A stretch of DNA of 64,000 nucleotides from the NCBI GenBank assembly GCA_947623455.1, contig OX392529.1, positions 1,178,001 through 1,242,000 of the forward strand, written 5' to 3'. Positions within the stretch are counted from its first letter, which is position 1. Every line of letters starts with the position of its first letter. Position numbers and translations under genes: made by a program. Positions 47,289-58,020 of this stretch are shown one piece after another. The notes below the pieces were generated by a model. It saw nothing but the letters and a program-made list of their open reading frames with translations, was not told the DNA's origin and did no database searches. The stretch comes from Mimachlamys varia (taxonomy: Eukaryota > Mollusca > Bivalvia > Pectinida > Pectinidae).

Positions 47289-50041
47289 ACAAGAGGCCCA
47301 AGGGCCTTAACGGTCATCTGACTACCAATTGTGATACCATTATGGAATTAGTTTAAACAATATTTTATTTCCATCAGTGTACATGTATATTACATATATA
47401 GAAATTATACAAATAGTGAGGATTGGAAAACAAGCTAATAGCTTATATAAATTCCTCTCCTCTAGGAATTAGTAATACAATCATGTAACAATATGCCACA
47501 CAAATGTGGTTTTCAAGATGGTGATGATCATGGATTTCTTCGGAACAGTGCGAAAAATAACATTTGGTCAGAATCATTTTAGGCAAGTTTCAGATCATGG
47601 AAAGTGTTAGATGTGGATGCAAAATGGGGGCTGTTGCAGCCATCTTGGATCTCTGACGGACTGGAGAAATAACAACATTTGGTTGGGACTATCTGGGGAT
47701 CATTTTTCTATGAAAAGTTTGAAATGTGTATTCAAAATGGGGGCTGTGGCAGCCATCTTGGATGTCTGACGGACCCGATAAATAACATTTGGTTGGGACT
47801 ATCTGAGGATAATTTTTGCAAGGTTCAGCTCAATGTCACTGGTAGAACTTGAGAAGTTCAAAATGACATATGTGGCGGCCATCTTAGATTTGTGACAATG
47901 GGCGAGTTCGATTGCCGACTATAGTTACTGTAGTCTACTAGAGTTCAACCGAACACACTTTAGTTATAATGTACTGCGCATGTGTACAGAAAGAAGGAGT
48001 TGAACTTGAGAAGAAGTTTAAAATGTGAAAAGTTTACGGACGGCAATTTTGTTTTTCAAGATGGCGAATCTGGCGGCCATCTTGGATTTCCGACCAACCT
48101 GAAAAATAACAACACTTGGTCAGGACAATATCAGAATCACTTCAGCCAAGTTTTAGCTTAATCCCACAGGTAGAACTTGAGAAGAAGTTGGAAATGTGTT
48201 TTGTAAGATGGCGGCCATGGCGGCCATCTTGGGATTTCGAACCGACCGAAAAGTAACAACTCATGGTCAGGACCATCTCAGGATAATTTCAGCCAAGTTT
48301 CAGCTTAATCCCACAGGTGAAACTTGAGAGAAATTTGGAAATGTGTTTTTCAAGATGGCGGCTCTGGCGGCCATCTTGGAATTTGGACCAACCCAAAAAA
48401 TAACAACACTTGGTCAGGACCATCTCAGGATCATTTCAGCCAAGTTTCATCTTAATCCCAGTGGTAGAACTTAAGAAGAAGTTTAAAATAGGTGTTTTTC
48501 AGGAAAACAGTGATTGCGCAATCATGTCACAAAATGGCCGCCATGGCACAAATGTCGAGAGTTTTTCGGACCCGAAAAATAACAACATTTTATGGGCTGC
48601 CCTTCCTGAACATCCCTACCAATTTTCTGCTCACAGGTACCAGTGGAACTGTAGAAGAAGTTTAATATGTGTTTTTCAAGATGTCGGCTATGGCGGCCAT
48701 CTTGGATTTCAGACCGACCCGAAAAATAACAACACTTGGTCAGGACCATCTCAGGATCATTTCAGCTAAGTTTCATCTTAATCCCACTGGTAGAACTTGA
48801 GAAGAAGTTGAAAATGTGTTTTTCAAGATGGCGGCTCTGGCGGCCATCTTGGATTTCGGACCGACCCGAAAAATAACAACACTTGGTCAGGACTATCTCA
48901 GGATCATTTCAGCCAAGTTTCAGCTTAATCCCAGTGGTAGAACTAAAGAAGAAGTTTAAAATAGGTGTTGTTCAGGAAAACAGTGATTGCGCAATCATGT
49001 CACAAAATGGCCGCCATGGCACAAATGTCGAGAGTTTTTCGGACCCGAAAAATAACAACATTTTATGGGCTGCCCTTTCCTGAACATCCCTACCAATTTT
49101 CAGCTCACAGGTACCAGTGGAACTGTAGAAGAAGTTTAATATGTGTTTTTCAAGATGTCGGCTATGGCGGCCATCTTGGATTTCGGACCGACCCGAAAAA
49201 TAACAACACTTGGTCAGGACCATCTCAGGATCATTTCAGCTAAGTTTCAGCTTATTCCCACTGGTAGAACTTGAGAAGAAGTTGAAAATGTGTTTTTCAA
49301 GATGGCGGCTCCGGCGGCCATCTTGGATTTCGGACCGACCCGAAAAATAACAACACTTGGTCAGTACTATCTCAGGATCATTTCAGCCAAGTTTCAGCTT
49401 AACCCCAGTGGTAGAACTTAAGAAGAAGTTTAAAATAGGTGTTGTTCAGGAAAACAGTGATTGCGCAATCATGTCACAAAATGGCCGCTATGGCACAAAT
49501 GTCGAGAGTTTTTCGGACCCGAAAAATAACAACATTTTATGGGCTGCCCTTCCTGAACATCCCTACCAATTTTCAGCTCACAGGTACCAGTGGAACTGTA
49601 GAAGAAGTTTAATATGTGTTTTTCAAGATGTCGGCTATGGCGGCCATCTTGGATTTCGGACCGACCCGAAAAATAACAACACTTGGTCAGGACCATCTCA
49701 GGATCATTTCAGCTAAGTTTCAGCTTATTCCCACTGGTAGAATTTGAGAAGAAGTTGAAAATGTGTTTTTCAAGATGGCGGCTCTGGCGGCCATCTTGGA
49801 TTTCGGACCGACCCGAAAAATAACAACACTTGGTCAGGACCATCTCAGGATCATTTCAGCTAAGTTTCAGCTTATTCCCATTGGTAGAACTTGAGAAGAA
49901 GTTTGAAATGTGAAAAGTTTACGGACGGCGGACGGCTGACGGCGGACGGCGCACGGCGGACGGCGGACGGCGCACGGCGGACGACGACGGACGAAGCACG
50001 GTAACTATAGGTCATCTTGACCCTTTGGGTCAGATGACCTA
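47289..50041 (+). mobile_element. Helentron-like non-autonomous element nested in gag
   Basis: About 2.75 kb with the same plan as the pearl-type element at 25.8 kb. The 5' end carries a small hairpin GGCCCAAGGGCC and a subterminal GGTCATCTGAC (47312-47322). Then come long tandem repeats, a CGGACGGCGGACGG-type microsatellite (about 49920-49995) and a 3' terminal hairpin AGGTCATCTTGACCC-TTT-GGGTCAGATGACCT (50009-50040). The 5' subterminal block is the inverted match of the 3' hairpin arm. No target duplication is visible beyond shared A residues, as expected for rolling-circle elements. There is no protein-coding capacity; short open stretches inside are products of the repeats. Confidence 0.8.
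47640..49900 (+). repeat. Tandem repeats of the Helentron-like element
   Basis: Subunits start from GATGGCGGCTCTGGCGGCCA, TCTTGGATTTCGGACCGACC, CGAAAAATAACAACACTTGG and TCAGGACCATCTCAGGATCA. In the 3' half they form a higher-order unit of about 473 bp seen three times (landmarks GGTCAGGACCATCTCAGG-type at 48410, 48883 and 49357). The 5' half has more diverged single subunits of about 155-165 bp. Confidence 0.9.
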
Positions 50042-52405
50042 AAAAGACACAGAGAAAGCCCCGAGAACATTTCGTGTTTGGACCATGGCGAAACGCATTT
50101 CTCAACGCCAGAAAGGGACGTGTCGCCGGCGTATCATTACGGTGACCAGCGGTACGGAGCGCCAAAAGGCAAAGTAAAACCGTCAACGTATGATGGCGCA
50201 ACATCTTGGATCGATTTTAAAACACATTTTGATATGTGTGCAGCTATAAATAGATGGTCGTATGCTGAGAAGGGAATGTACCTCCCAGTGAGTCTGCGCG
50301 GTTTGGCACAGGGAGTTCTCGGTAACCTCTCAGACAAGCATAAATCTGACTACGACCAATTAGTAGCCGCTCTACAACAGAGATTTTCGCCGGTAAACCA
50401 AACCGAATTATACCGTTCACAGCTCAAGAGCCGTATTCTAAGGGCCGGTGAAAGTTTGCCAGAACTTGGGCAAGGTATTCTACGGCTAACGCAGCTGGCG
50501 TATCCAAAGGCGGAACACGAACTAAGGGAAGTATTGGCGAAAGACGCGTTTATCGACGCCTTAACTAGCTCAGAAATTCGATTACGAGTCCAGCAGAGCA
50601 GGCCAATTAATCTCAACGATGCAATCCGAACAGCTGTGGAGCTGGAAGCATTTGAGAAAGCTGAACGGGTCCGGACGGACTACAAACGGTTTGCTAGAGG
50701 TGCAGAAACAGAAGAATGTCACCAGGTCCACGAGGACGCCGATAGTTTGAAAGCAATACAAAAGATGATACTAGAACTAAAGGAAGAAATTGATGAATTG
50801 AAACGACCGCGTTTTCACAGACAGCGCACGTTTAAGGACTACACATGCTACAGCTGTGGTCAAAAGGGTCACATTAAACGGAATTGTCCAAATAAAGGAA
50901 GTTCGGGCAACGCAGACAAAATTCCTGGGCATCTCAACCTCAGCTCCGGCTATCAACAAGCTGAGGCTGGTATGTACATGTCCGCAAGTGTTAATGGGGC
51001 GAAATCAGAACTGCTTGTCGATACCGGCGCGACTGTTACTCTGATTTCTTCTGCGCTGTTTGATTCCATTGCGGACGAGCGGAAACCAGATTTGTATCCT
51101 CTGGGTAAGGATGTATTGGCGGCGAATGGACAACCACTGAAAACGAGAGGGAAAGCCATATTTGAGCTTGAAATTGCACATAAAACACTAAGCTTCAGCG
51201 CAGTCATCGCCGACTTAACGGCAAACGGCATCCTTGGTTTGGATTTCTTGCGCCACCAAAACTGTCATGTTGATGTAAATCAAAATTCAATCAGCATTAA
51301 TGGTAGCATAGTTCCGTGCAAGTTGATTGGCAGATTCGGGTGTTCCCGTGTACATATAGCAGAAACCATTACAATTCCTCCTCGACATGAAGTAGTGGTC
51401 AAGGCAAATCTGGCTAAGGCAAGTCCCACTGATGTGTTCGGTGTTGTAGAACCTTTGGAGTGCCCTATAAAGTCTAGCAATACTCTAGTAGGGAGAACGC
51501 TGGCACTAGCGTCTGACGAGGTTCCGGTTAGGATTATGAATCCTTCCGGTGACCCACAGGTATTGTACAGAGGCACAACGGTCGGTCTGTTTGAGCCAGT
51601 CTCTAACGTCATACGGAGTATTCCTTTATGCGAATATGCTGAATACGACCATGTCCCGAGCCACCTAGATAAGCTTTTCAATGAAACAGTAGAGGGACTG
51701 ACGAGGAAAGAGACTAATGCTGTTAAGCGTTTACTTTGCAAGTTTGGCAACCTATTTTCTAAAGACGATCAGGATCTTGGCCAAACCAATATTGTCCAGC
51801 ATAAGATTGACACGGGTACAAAGAAACCGATAAAACAACCACCCCGGCGGTTGCCGTATCATTCCCAGCAAGAGGCAGACAAACAAGTAAATGAAATGTT
51901 GGGTCGTGGAATAATTGAGCCTTCAACTAGTCCATGGACGTCTGGTGTTGTCCTAGTTAAGAAGAAGGATGGCACTCTTCGTTTTTGCGTTTATTATAGA
52001 CAACTGAACGACGCAACAGTTAAAGATGCTTACCCATTGCCCCGAATCAATGATTCGCTTGACAAACTTGGAGGAGCCAAGTGGTTTTCTACACTTGATT
52101 TATCTTCCGGGTACTGGCAAATCGGTATGGATCCGAAAGACAAACCAAAGACGGCGTTTGCCACTAGGAAAGGCCTTTATCAGTTCACTGTTCTTCCATT
52201 TGGCCTTTGCAATGCACCGGCAACTTTCGAGCGGCTCATGGGAACTGTCCTTTCTGGGTTGCAGTGGGAAGTATGCTTAATATACTTGGATGACATCATT
52301 GTTCATGGCAAGACTTTTGATGAAAGTTTGGCGAACCTCGAGATGGTGTTTCACGTTGAAGTCGAGACTAACGAGTGCACCGATACTTGCACATCCGAAT
52401 TTTGA
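50042..52405 (+). pseudogene. gag-pol of Ty3/gypsy: gag, protease, RT (truncated by deletion)
   Basis: One open frame covers the gag core (KVKPSTYDGATSWIDFKTHF, about 50170-50230), a coiled region, a CCHC zinc knuckle CYSCGQKGHIKRNC (50846-50887), the aspartic protease active site LLVDTGAT (DTG at 51020-51028) with a later ILGLDFL, and RT. RT motifs are YPLPRINDSLDKLGG, the catalytic FSTLDLSSGYWQI, TAFATRKGLYQF, LPFGLCNAPATF and YLDD (52283-52294). RT is cut at about 52352: the thumb and connection segment of roughly 85-90 residues is missing and the frame changes, giving a false end at 52405. The copy cannot make a working RT-RNase H by itself. Confidence 0.93.
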
Positions 52406-53009
52406 ATTGCCTTTCATTTTGGATAGTGATGCTTGCAATACGAGCATAGGAGGCGTGTTATCCCAGGTCCAAAATGGCAAGGAAGTACCGGCATATAACG
52501 GCAACAAGACACTCAGTAAGTCCGAGCGCCGATACTGCGTCACACGTAAGGAGCTGCTTGCATTGGTACACTTTGTGCGATTTTTCCGACACTACCTAAC
52601 GGGCAAACGATTCCTCATCAGAACAGACCATAGCGCCTTACGCTGGCTCATGAAGAAAAAGGATCCTGAAGGACAAACAGCAAGATGGATCGAGACGCTC
52701 TCAGCATTTGAGTTTGACATTCAGCACAGGCCGGGAAAACATCATGGGAATGCCGACGCCATGAGTCGAATACCATGTCGACAGTGTTGTAAAACCGACG
52801 GCGTTGATGAGGAGTACGCCAGAACAGTCACAAGTGAAACTACAGACATACAAGCGGAACAGCAGAAGGATTCAGGAATTACCATGCTTAAGCAGTGGAT
52901 TGAGCAACGAGAGAGACCCGATATATCAGTTGTGAATCATGAGAGTGCAGAAATAAAATCATACTGGTCGCAATGTCCTCGTTTTGTTGTTACGGATGGG
53001 ATTGTTTGA
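52350..53009 (+). pseudogene. pol continued: RNase H
   Basis: In the next frame, after the deletion junction, KSRLTSAPILAHPNFELPFI leads into RNase H: ILDSDACNTSIGGVLSQ with the first catalytic aspartate, KTLSKSERRYCVTRKELLAL with the glutamate, and FLIRTDHSALRWL with a further aspartate, then FDIQHRPGKHHGNADAMSR. The frame stops at TGA 53007-53009, probably from a tryptophan codon, since the downstream frame continues to be integrase-like. Confidence 0.92.
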
Positions 53010-53235
53010 AGGAAATGGGAAGATTTAGTTAAGAAAACAACCTCGTTACAGGTTGTCGTCCCTCGCGGTATGCGCAGTTTGGTGTTACGACATGCACACG
53101 ATGAAAGAGTCAGTGGTCATTTAGGGCTGAAGAAAACACTGTTTAAAGTCCGTTAAAAGTATTATAGGCCTGGACTTCAAAAAGACGTTCGCCAATGAGA
53201 GAAGTAAGGTTGCGGGGAGAAAAAACAGAGCGCCG
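53010..53235 (+). pseudogene. pol continued: integrase zinc-binding region, degenerate
   Basis: Same frame after the TGA: VVVPRGMRSLVLRHAHDERV then SGHLGLKKT, the HH half of the integrase HHCC zinc-binding domain. It is interrupted by TAA at 53154 and, after about 53190, by a frameshift. The CxxC half is scrambled around 53195-53230. Confidence 0.8.
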
Positions 53236-54267
53236 ATGCAAACGTCACAAAACGGCAGACCGATGGAACGTTTGGCGATCGATTTGACAGGTCCTCTTCC
53301 ACGAACTGAGGATGGTAATCAGTATATATTAGTCATTGCTGATTATTTTACAAAGTGGACGGAAGCGTTCGCTTTGCCCAACCAAGAGGCGGTCACCGTA
53401 GCGAATATTCTTGTTCATGAAGTGGTAACACGGTTTGGTGCGCCAGAGTCAATTCATTCTGATCAAGGCCGACAATTTGAGGGCACTGTTTTTACGCAAA
53501 TGTGCGATATGCTGGGCATAAGGAAAACCCGGACAACGCCATACCATCCCCAGAGTGATGGTATGGTCGAGCGCTTTAATAGAACGTTAAAAGAGATGTT
53601 ACGTGCGTTCGTGGACGAAAATCATAAAGACTGGGACATGCATTTGCCGTATCTGATGATGGCGTACCGATCCGCTGTCCACGAGTCGACTCAGTTCACT
53701 CCTAATTATTTGATGTTGGGCCGAGAAATCGCTATGCCTGTGGACATAATTGTCGGTAGTCCTCCTGATCACAACCAGATGAACGTAAATGAGTGGGTTT
53801 CGATTATTCGGGATACACTGGAACACTCTTACGTTCACGTGCGAACCTACAATAAGGGCGCGATACTTCGTCAGAAACGAACCTATGACGCAAAAGCACA
53901 AAATCGGACGTTCAAGCGAAACGACCAGGTTTGGGTATATTTCCCAACGGTCAAACCAGGAACAAGTCCTAAGCTCACGACATTCTGGCGGGGGCCTTAC
54001 ATTATCACTCGCAAGCTGTCCGATGTGACGTATGAGGTTCGTCCGGGAAGCGGTGGTCGTTTACAGGTCATACATGCCGATCGGATTAAACCATATCGGC
54101 TGCGAGTGGAATGTGGCCTAAGCGGGAATGGCGCTGCTCCTTCAGAACGTTCCGGCGATGAATGTAGCGTCCGTTCTGAGACTTCCGAACGTCTTATTGT
54201 TCCTGTTCAAAGGCCTAGTAGGGACCGCCGACTACCTAAACGTTATGATAATTTCCTGATGATGTAA
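53236..54267 (+). pseudogene. pol continued: integrase catalytic core and GPY/F module
   Basis: Frame with the integrase core: D in LAIDLTGPLPRTEDG, D in IHSDQG and E in VERFNR, with exactly 35 residues between the last two (D,D35E). It is followed by TPYHPQSDGM, the C-terminal SH3-like part and a GPY/F module (FWRGPYIITRKLSDVTYEV). No chromodomain is seen after it. The natural stop is TAA at 54265. All three catalytic residues are intact, but no start or link to upstream pol survives. Confidence 0.92.
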
Positions 54268-54324
54268 AGCAATAAGTTGTTCCTGTTTAACGTTTGGGTT
54301 CAATTTATATCTTTATAGGTGAAG

Positions 54325-54996
54325 ATGTCGGAAAAAGAATCCTGCAGACGTATGCATGCTTGCTTTGGATGCCAGAGAAAGTATTTCTCGGTGGAACATC
54401 TAATGCGTCATGTGGCAGATTGTCAATACACGAAAACCCCGAAGAAGCGGTTCCCCTGCGATGAATGCGATACGTCGCTGTCTAGAAAGGCTGATTTGAA
54501 CAGGCACAAGGAGAGGTACCACAAGGAAGGTGTTTCACGCTCTAGGTCGCCAAGGAGCGGAAGGAAACACCATACGTCACCACCAAGAAGATCACCTAGG
54601 AAGTCTGGGGGAAATCTGTCTCCTGGAAAGGGAACTAGCCGCTTGTTAACACCAGTTAGGAAGGTGTCAACTCCTGTTAAGGTAACACCAGCACCAACAA
54701 AGGCAACGCCAGTTGATGTTGTCATTGAGGAAACCAACAACCTAGACGACATTGGAACGGGGCCCGGTATTTCCCTTGGCTCAATTCCAAGGGAAGTAGC
54801 AGTTTTGTCACCTTTGTCGACGCCCAGGAAGGAAGCCACCACAACGGAGGAAACGCGCGACCTGGGGATTCAATGCGACCTCCTTCAGGTCAAGCAACAT
54901 ATGCGCGAGGAAATCACTACGAGGGAGAAGATTGTGGACGGGGAAACTATTCGCTCAACGTCGAGACACGTGATTACATGGCAGGAGTGCAACTGA
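54325..54996 (+). CDS. Extra 3' ORF of the gypsy element, two zinc fingers
   Basis: 224 codons from ATG 54325 to TGA 54994, between integrase and the 3' LTR on the sense strand. The N-terminus has two zinc fingers. Finger 1 is C-x2-C-x12-H-x3-C (starting CFGCQRKYF); finger 2 is C-x2-C-x12-H-x4-H (starting CDECDTSLSRK). Then comes a basic serine/arginine/proline-rich stretch (SRSRSPRSGRKHHTSPPRRS) with SPRK-type sites, and an acidic-polar tail. Such a protein would be expected to bind nucleic acid. It is not an envelope: no signal peptide or membrane segment is seen. A TTTATAG just upstream (54312-54318) could be a splice acceptor for a subgenomic message. Unlike pol, this ORF has no disabling change. 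I do not recognise a named family. Confidence 0.75.
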   Translation: MSEKESCRRMHACFGCQRKYFSVEHLMRHVADCQYTKTPKKRFPCDECDTSLSRKADLNRHKERYHKEGVSRSRSPRSGRKHHTSPPRRSPRKSGGNLSPGKGTSRLLTPVRKVSTPVKVTPAPTKATPVDVVIEETNNLDDIGTGPGISLGSIPREVAVLSPLSTPRKEATTTEETRDLGIQCDLLQVKQHMREEITTREKIVDGETIRSTSRHVITWQECN

Positions 54997-55420
54997 GTGT
55001 TCGTGGGACGCGCCAAAATCGCGGGACGCAATCATTCCTATCGCGGGACGCGGGAGTACAGATGGACAGTATTGACTTTGTATTATCTATAATTTGTATT
55101 TGAAATGTGTTCTATTTGCTTTAATATGTATTTGTAACTTGTCTGTTTAAATGTATAATCATGTATATAGTTTCGGTTGGGAGTGTGGATGTGTAGTTAT
55201 TTAAGATAGTGGAGTGTGGAATGTATTCCTTTGGGAGTTTGAGGCCTCCGTTTGTAAGTGCATTGAAGTAGTGTGGAAGTGTTTGGAACTTAATAATTTT
55301 TTTGTTTTTTGTTATTTTGTAAAGATTATTCAAATGGTGCTAATTTTTGTTTGTTATTTTTATTTCTTTGGCCAAGCTCATCCTTTGTCCGAGACGGCCA
55401 AATCTTTGAGGCGTGGGTAT
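54997..55420 (+). other. Gypsy 3' untranslated region with possible polypurine tract
   Basis: No coding signal. CGCGGGACGC occurs two or three times near 55020-55050. The 3' LTR is preceded by TTTGAGGCGTGGGTAT, the most purine-rich stretch available as a plus-strand primer, though it is not a clean polypurine tract. Confidence 0.5.
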
Positions 55421-56038
55421 TGTAAGGAATATGCCTCATAATATATTATATATATTTGAATTGTATTGATGATTAGATTTGAACATAGTGACTGTACAGG
55501 TAACAGTGATAATTCCTTAACGTGTGTAATCATGCGTAACTGTACACCTTTCACTTTTGTCTGACCGGTAGTTTAATAACGACGTTATCATTTAGGTTAC
55601 TTTTCTCTATATAAGGGCAGCGGTCACTATTGTGTCGCTCTCTTTTCTTCTCAACATCGGAACGAACCAGACCATTAGAGGTAATTAATTCCCATAAGAG
55701 CCACGCTATACCTGGCGTCACGGAATTGCCGGCGTAGTTTAGAACCGGGGTCTAGCGGAACGGCAGGGTATTGGCGCGGCGTTGAGTACGCCGGGATTAC
55801 GCCAGGATCGCCGCGGCGGGTGACGCCGGCGCTGTTTGCCGTTGTATTGCGATCCCCGGCAATTCCGTTGTAACGGGTAAGCGGTAGCCACACGACCAAG
55901 AGGTGTGGATGTTTGTTCCATAGAAAATATCTAAGCAGACATGAATTTATGACATCCTAATAAAATCTGAGAGAACTGTTTTCCTGACTTTGTCGTCTGT
56001 GCCAGCTTGCATTTTGAGAACCCCGGAGGAACGTTACA
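55421..56038 (+). repeat. 3' LTR, 618 bp
   Basis: TGTAAGGAATATGCC to GGAGGAACGTTACA, the same length as the 5' LTR with about four substitutions. It is followed by CTAT (56039-56042), the right target duplication. Confidence 0.97.
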
Positions 56039-56735
56039 CTATCATAAAGCTCTCTATTATAAAGCCGTGATATGTTGCCTTCCTATTTAATTGTAAAACT
56101 GTCTATCATAAAGCTCTCTATTAAAAACGCCGTGTTATGTTGCCTTCATATTTAATTGTAAAACTGTCTATCATAATAAAACTCTCTATTATAAAGCCGT
56201 GTTATGTTGCCTTCATATTTAATTGTAAAACTGTCTATCATAAAGCTCTCTATTAAAAACGCCGTGTTATGTTGCCTTCCTATTTAATTGTAAAACTGTC
56301 TATCATAATAAAACTCTCTATTATAAAGCCGTGTTATGTTGCCTTCATATTTAATTGTAAAACTGTCTATCATAAAGCTCTCTATTAAAATGTTGTGTTA
56401 TGTTGCCTTCATATTTAATTGTAAAACTGTCTATCATAATAAAACTCTCTATTATAAAGCCGTGTTATGTTGCCTTCATATTTAATTGTAAAACTGTCTA
56501 TCATAATAAAACTCTCTATTATAAAGCCGTGTTATGTTGCCTTCCTATTTAATTGTAAAACTGTCTATCATAAAGCTCTCTATTATAAAGCCGTGTTATG
56601 TTGCCTTCATATCTAATTGTAAAACTGTCTATCATAAAGCTCTCTATTAAAACGCCTTGTGTTGCTTTCATACTTATTTTTAAAACTGTCTATCATAAAA
56701 CTCTCTATTATAAAGGCGCGTTATGTTGCCTTCAT
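56039..56735. repeat. 64-bp minisatellite, right part, about 11 units
   Basis: Continues the array interrupted at 46393; the first bases CTATCATAAAGC complete the broken unit. Some units here carry an extra TAA (ATCATAATAAAAC), forming a 67-bp variant absent from the left part. The last units are diverged. Confidence 0.95.
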
Positions 56736-57029
56736 GCCTTCAAACTGTGAATTAAGATAGTAAGATCCAAGTTTCTCTCAAGAAATAGCGATAACAAAAT
56801 TTTGATGACAAAATCGAAGATGGCCACCTTTCAGCCATTTTGTTTTTTTTAAGATCAGTCCCAAAATCAAAAGAGCACAACTAAGCATCAAGTGGAACCT
56901 ATATAGTAAATTTGAGTAAGGTCAATGAAGCACTTCTCAAAGAAGCGATAACAAGGATTGTTTAAAGACGAACGACGGACCAGGGCCATTTGAAAAAGTC
57001 CATTTGTATGTTTCCATTTAATATATCAC
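56736..57029 (-). other. Stomatin intron 5' part
   Basis: Unique sequence with some resemblance to dispersed repeats (CGAAGATGGCCACC and GACGAACGACGGACCAGG). Ends at the donor of exon 57030-57233. Confidence 0.45.
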
Positions 57030-57233
57030 CTGCATGGCATTGCTGATAGTCTCTCGCTCAGTGAGGATTTCAGACATGTTTTTCGTGCCGAGAATGTTTC
57101 TAAGTGTGGTCTGTGCAAGGAGCCGTGTTGCGTGGTGAGCATTCTCCACATTGGCGACTGAAACTGTCGGGTTGGAGACACGGTAGTACACCACAGCGTC
57201 CACTGATACAGTCACGGAGTCTTTGGTTAAAAT
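57030..57233 (-). CDS. STOM-like: Stomatin, 204-nt internal exon (SPFH core)
   Basis: Minus strand, after acceptor tttcag, 68 codons in phase 0: ILTKDSVTVSVDAVVYYRVS, then NPTVSVANVENAHHATRLLA, QTTLRNILGTKNMSEILTER and ETISNAMQ, with donor gtgata. These blocks are diagnostic of the stomatin SPFH/band 7 core. It joins in frame to exon 40760-40815. Upstream exons (membrane hairpin and the PPQE segment) are not found between 57234 and 64000 and must lie beyond the window, so the preceding intron is longer than 6.7 kb. No disabling change is seen. Confidence 0.94.
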
Positions 57234-57689
57234 CTGAAACAGGAAACGTATGCATCTTAATGAAATACTGTTATATTAAAGTAAAAAGGCCTCTAACTGG
57301 CTACCAGCCTCTTTCTTTTTTAAGGAAAGGTGATGAGTGAAGGGAACTATGGCATGCAGGAGTTACTTTGAAGAACTTGTAGTAGTAACAGAAACAAGAT
57401 TGTCCTAGTGCAGGAACATATAACATCGTCCTAGTGCAGAAACATAACATCTTAACTTTCTGTGGTGGGTGATTAATATAGCATGACAGAACATTCTCAC
57501 CCAGCAGAATATTTCACTTTAGTGTGTTGGCCGTATGCTTAATAGAAACCCCATCATTCCATGCTGTTTTCATGTCCTGGCCATAAATATAGTTATGACT
57601 CCTCCATTCAAACAAGAGGCCAAATGGGCATGCATTACTCACCTGGTATCAATATCAAAGTGAGTTATACAGGCAACATATCACTGTGC
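57234..57689 (-). other. Stomatin intron, unique part
   Basis: No gene seen. A short direct repeat (ACATCGTCCTAGTGCAG-type) lies near 57395-57440. Confidence 0.45.
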
Positions 57690-58020
57690 TCCTTTATATT
57701 TGTTTTATTAACTGTTTGTACAGGAGAATTATGTCATTAAAATATTTAGCATATTTGTTTTATTACCTGTTTGTACAGGAGAATTATGTCATTAAAATGT
57801 TTTGTTTTATTAACTGTTTGTACAGGAGAATTATGTCATTAAAATATTTAGCATTTTTGTTTTATTAACTGTTTGTACAGGAGAATTATGTCATTAAAAT
57901 GTTTAGCTCATTGTTTTATCAACTGTATGTTCAGGAGAATTATGTCATTAAAATGTTTAGCATATTTGCTGTATTAACTGTTTGTTCAGAAGACTTATGT
58001 CATTAAAATGTTTAGCAGAT
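57690..58020. repeat. About 55-bp tandem repeat, 6 units
   Basis: Units contain GTTTGTACAGGAGAATTATG then TCATTAAAATATTTAGCATA and TTTGTTTTATTAACT. Unit length varies from about 40 to 57 bp. Confidence 0.92.

Larger units (their letters stand above)
46394..56038 (+). mobile_element. Ty3/gypsy LTR retrotransposon inserted in the 64-bp array
   Basis: 9645 bp in total, including a nested 2.75-kb insertion. It has identical-length LTRs (618 bp), CTAT target duplication, a putative primer binding site, gag with zinc knuckle, protease, RT, RNase H and integrase in the Ty3/gypsy order, and an extra 3' ORF with zinc fingers. It lies antisense to the stomatin gene within a 16.2-kb intron. Its coding region is disabled by a deletion and frameshift in RT, TGA at 53007, TAA at 53154 and a frameshift before the integrase core. 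The LTRs differ at about four positions (near 46473, 46677, 46696 and 46782 of the 5' copy), under 1%, so the insertion is recent. Confidence 0.95.

Noticed and set aside
48410..49716. Three similar 75-120-codon open frames
   Set aside because: They are periodic products of the repeat of about 473 bp in the Helentron-like element and have no coding signature.
54873..55103. 76-codon frame overlapping the end of the zinc-finger ORF
   Set aside because: Overlaps in another frame, starts inside the ORF and shows no domain.
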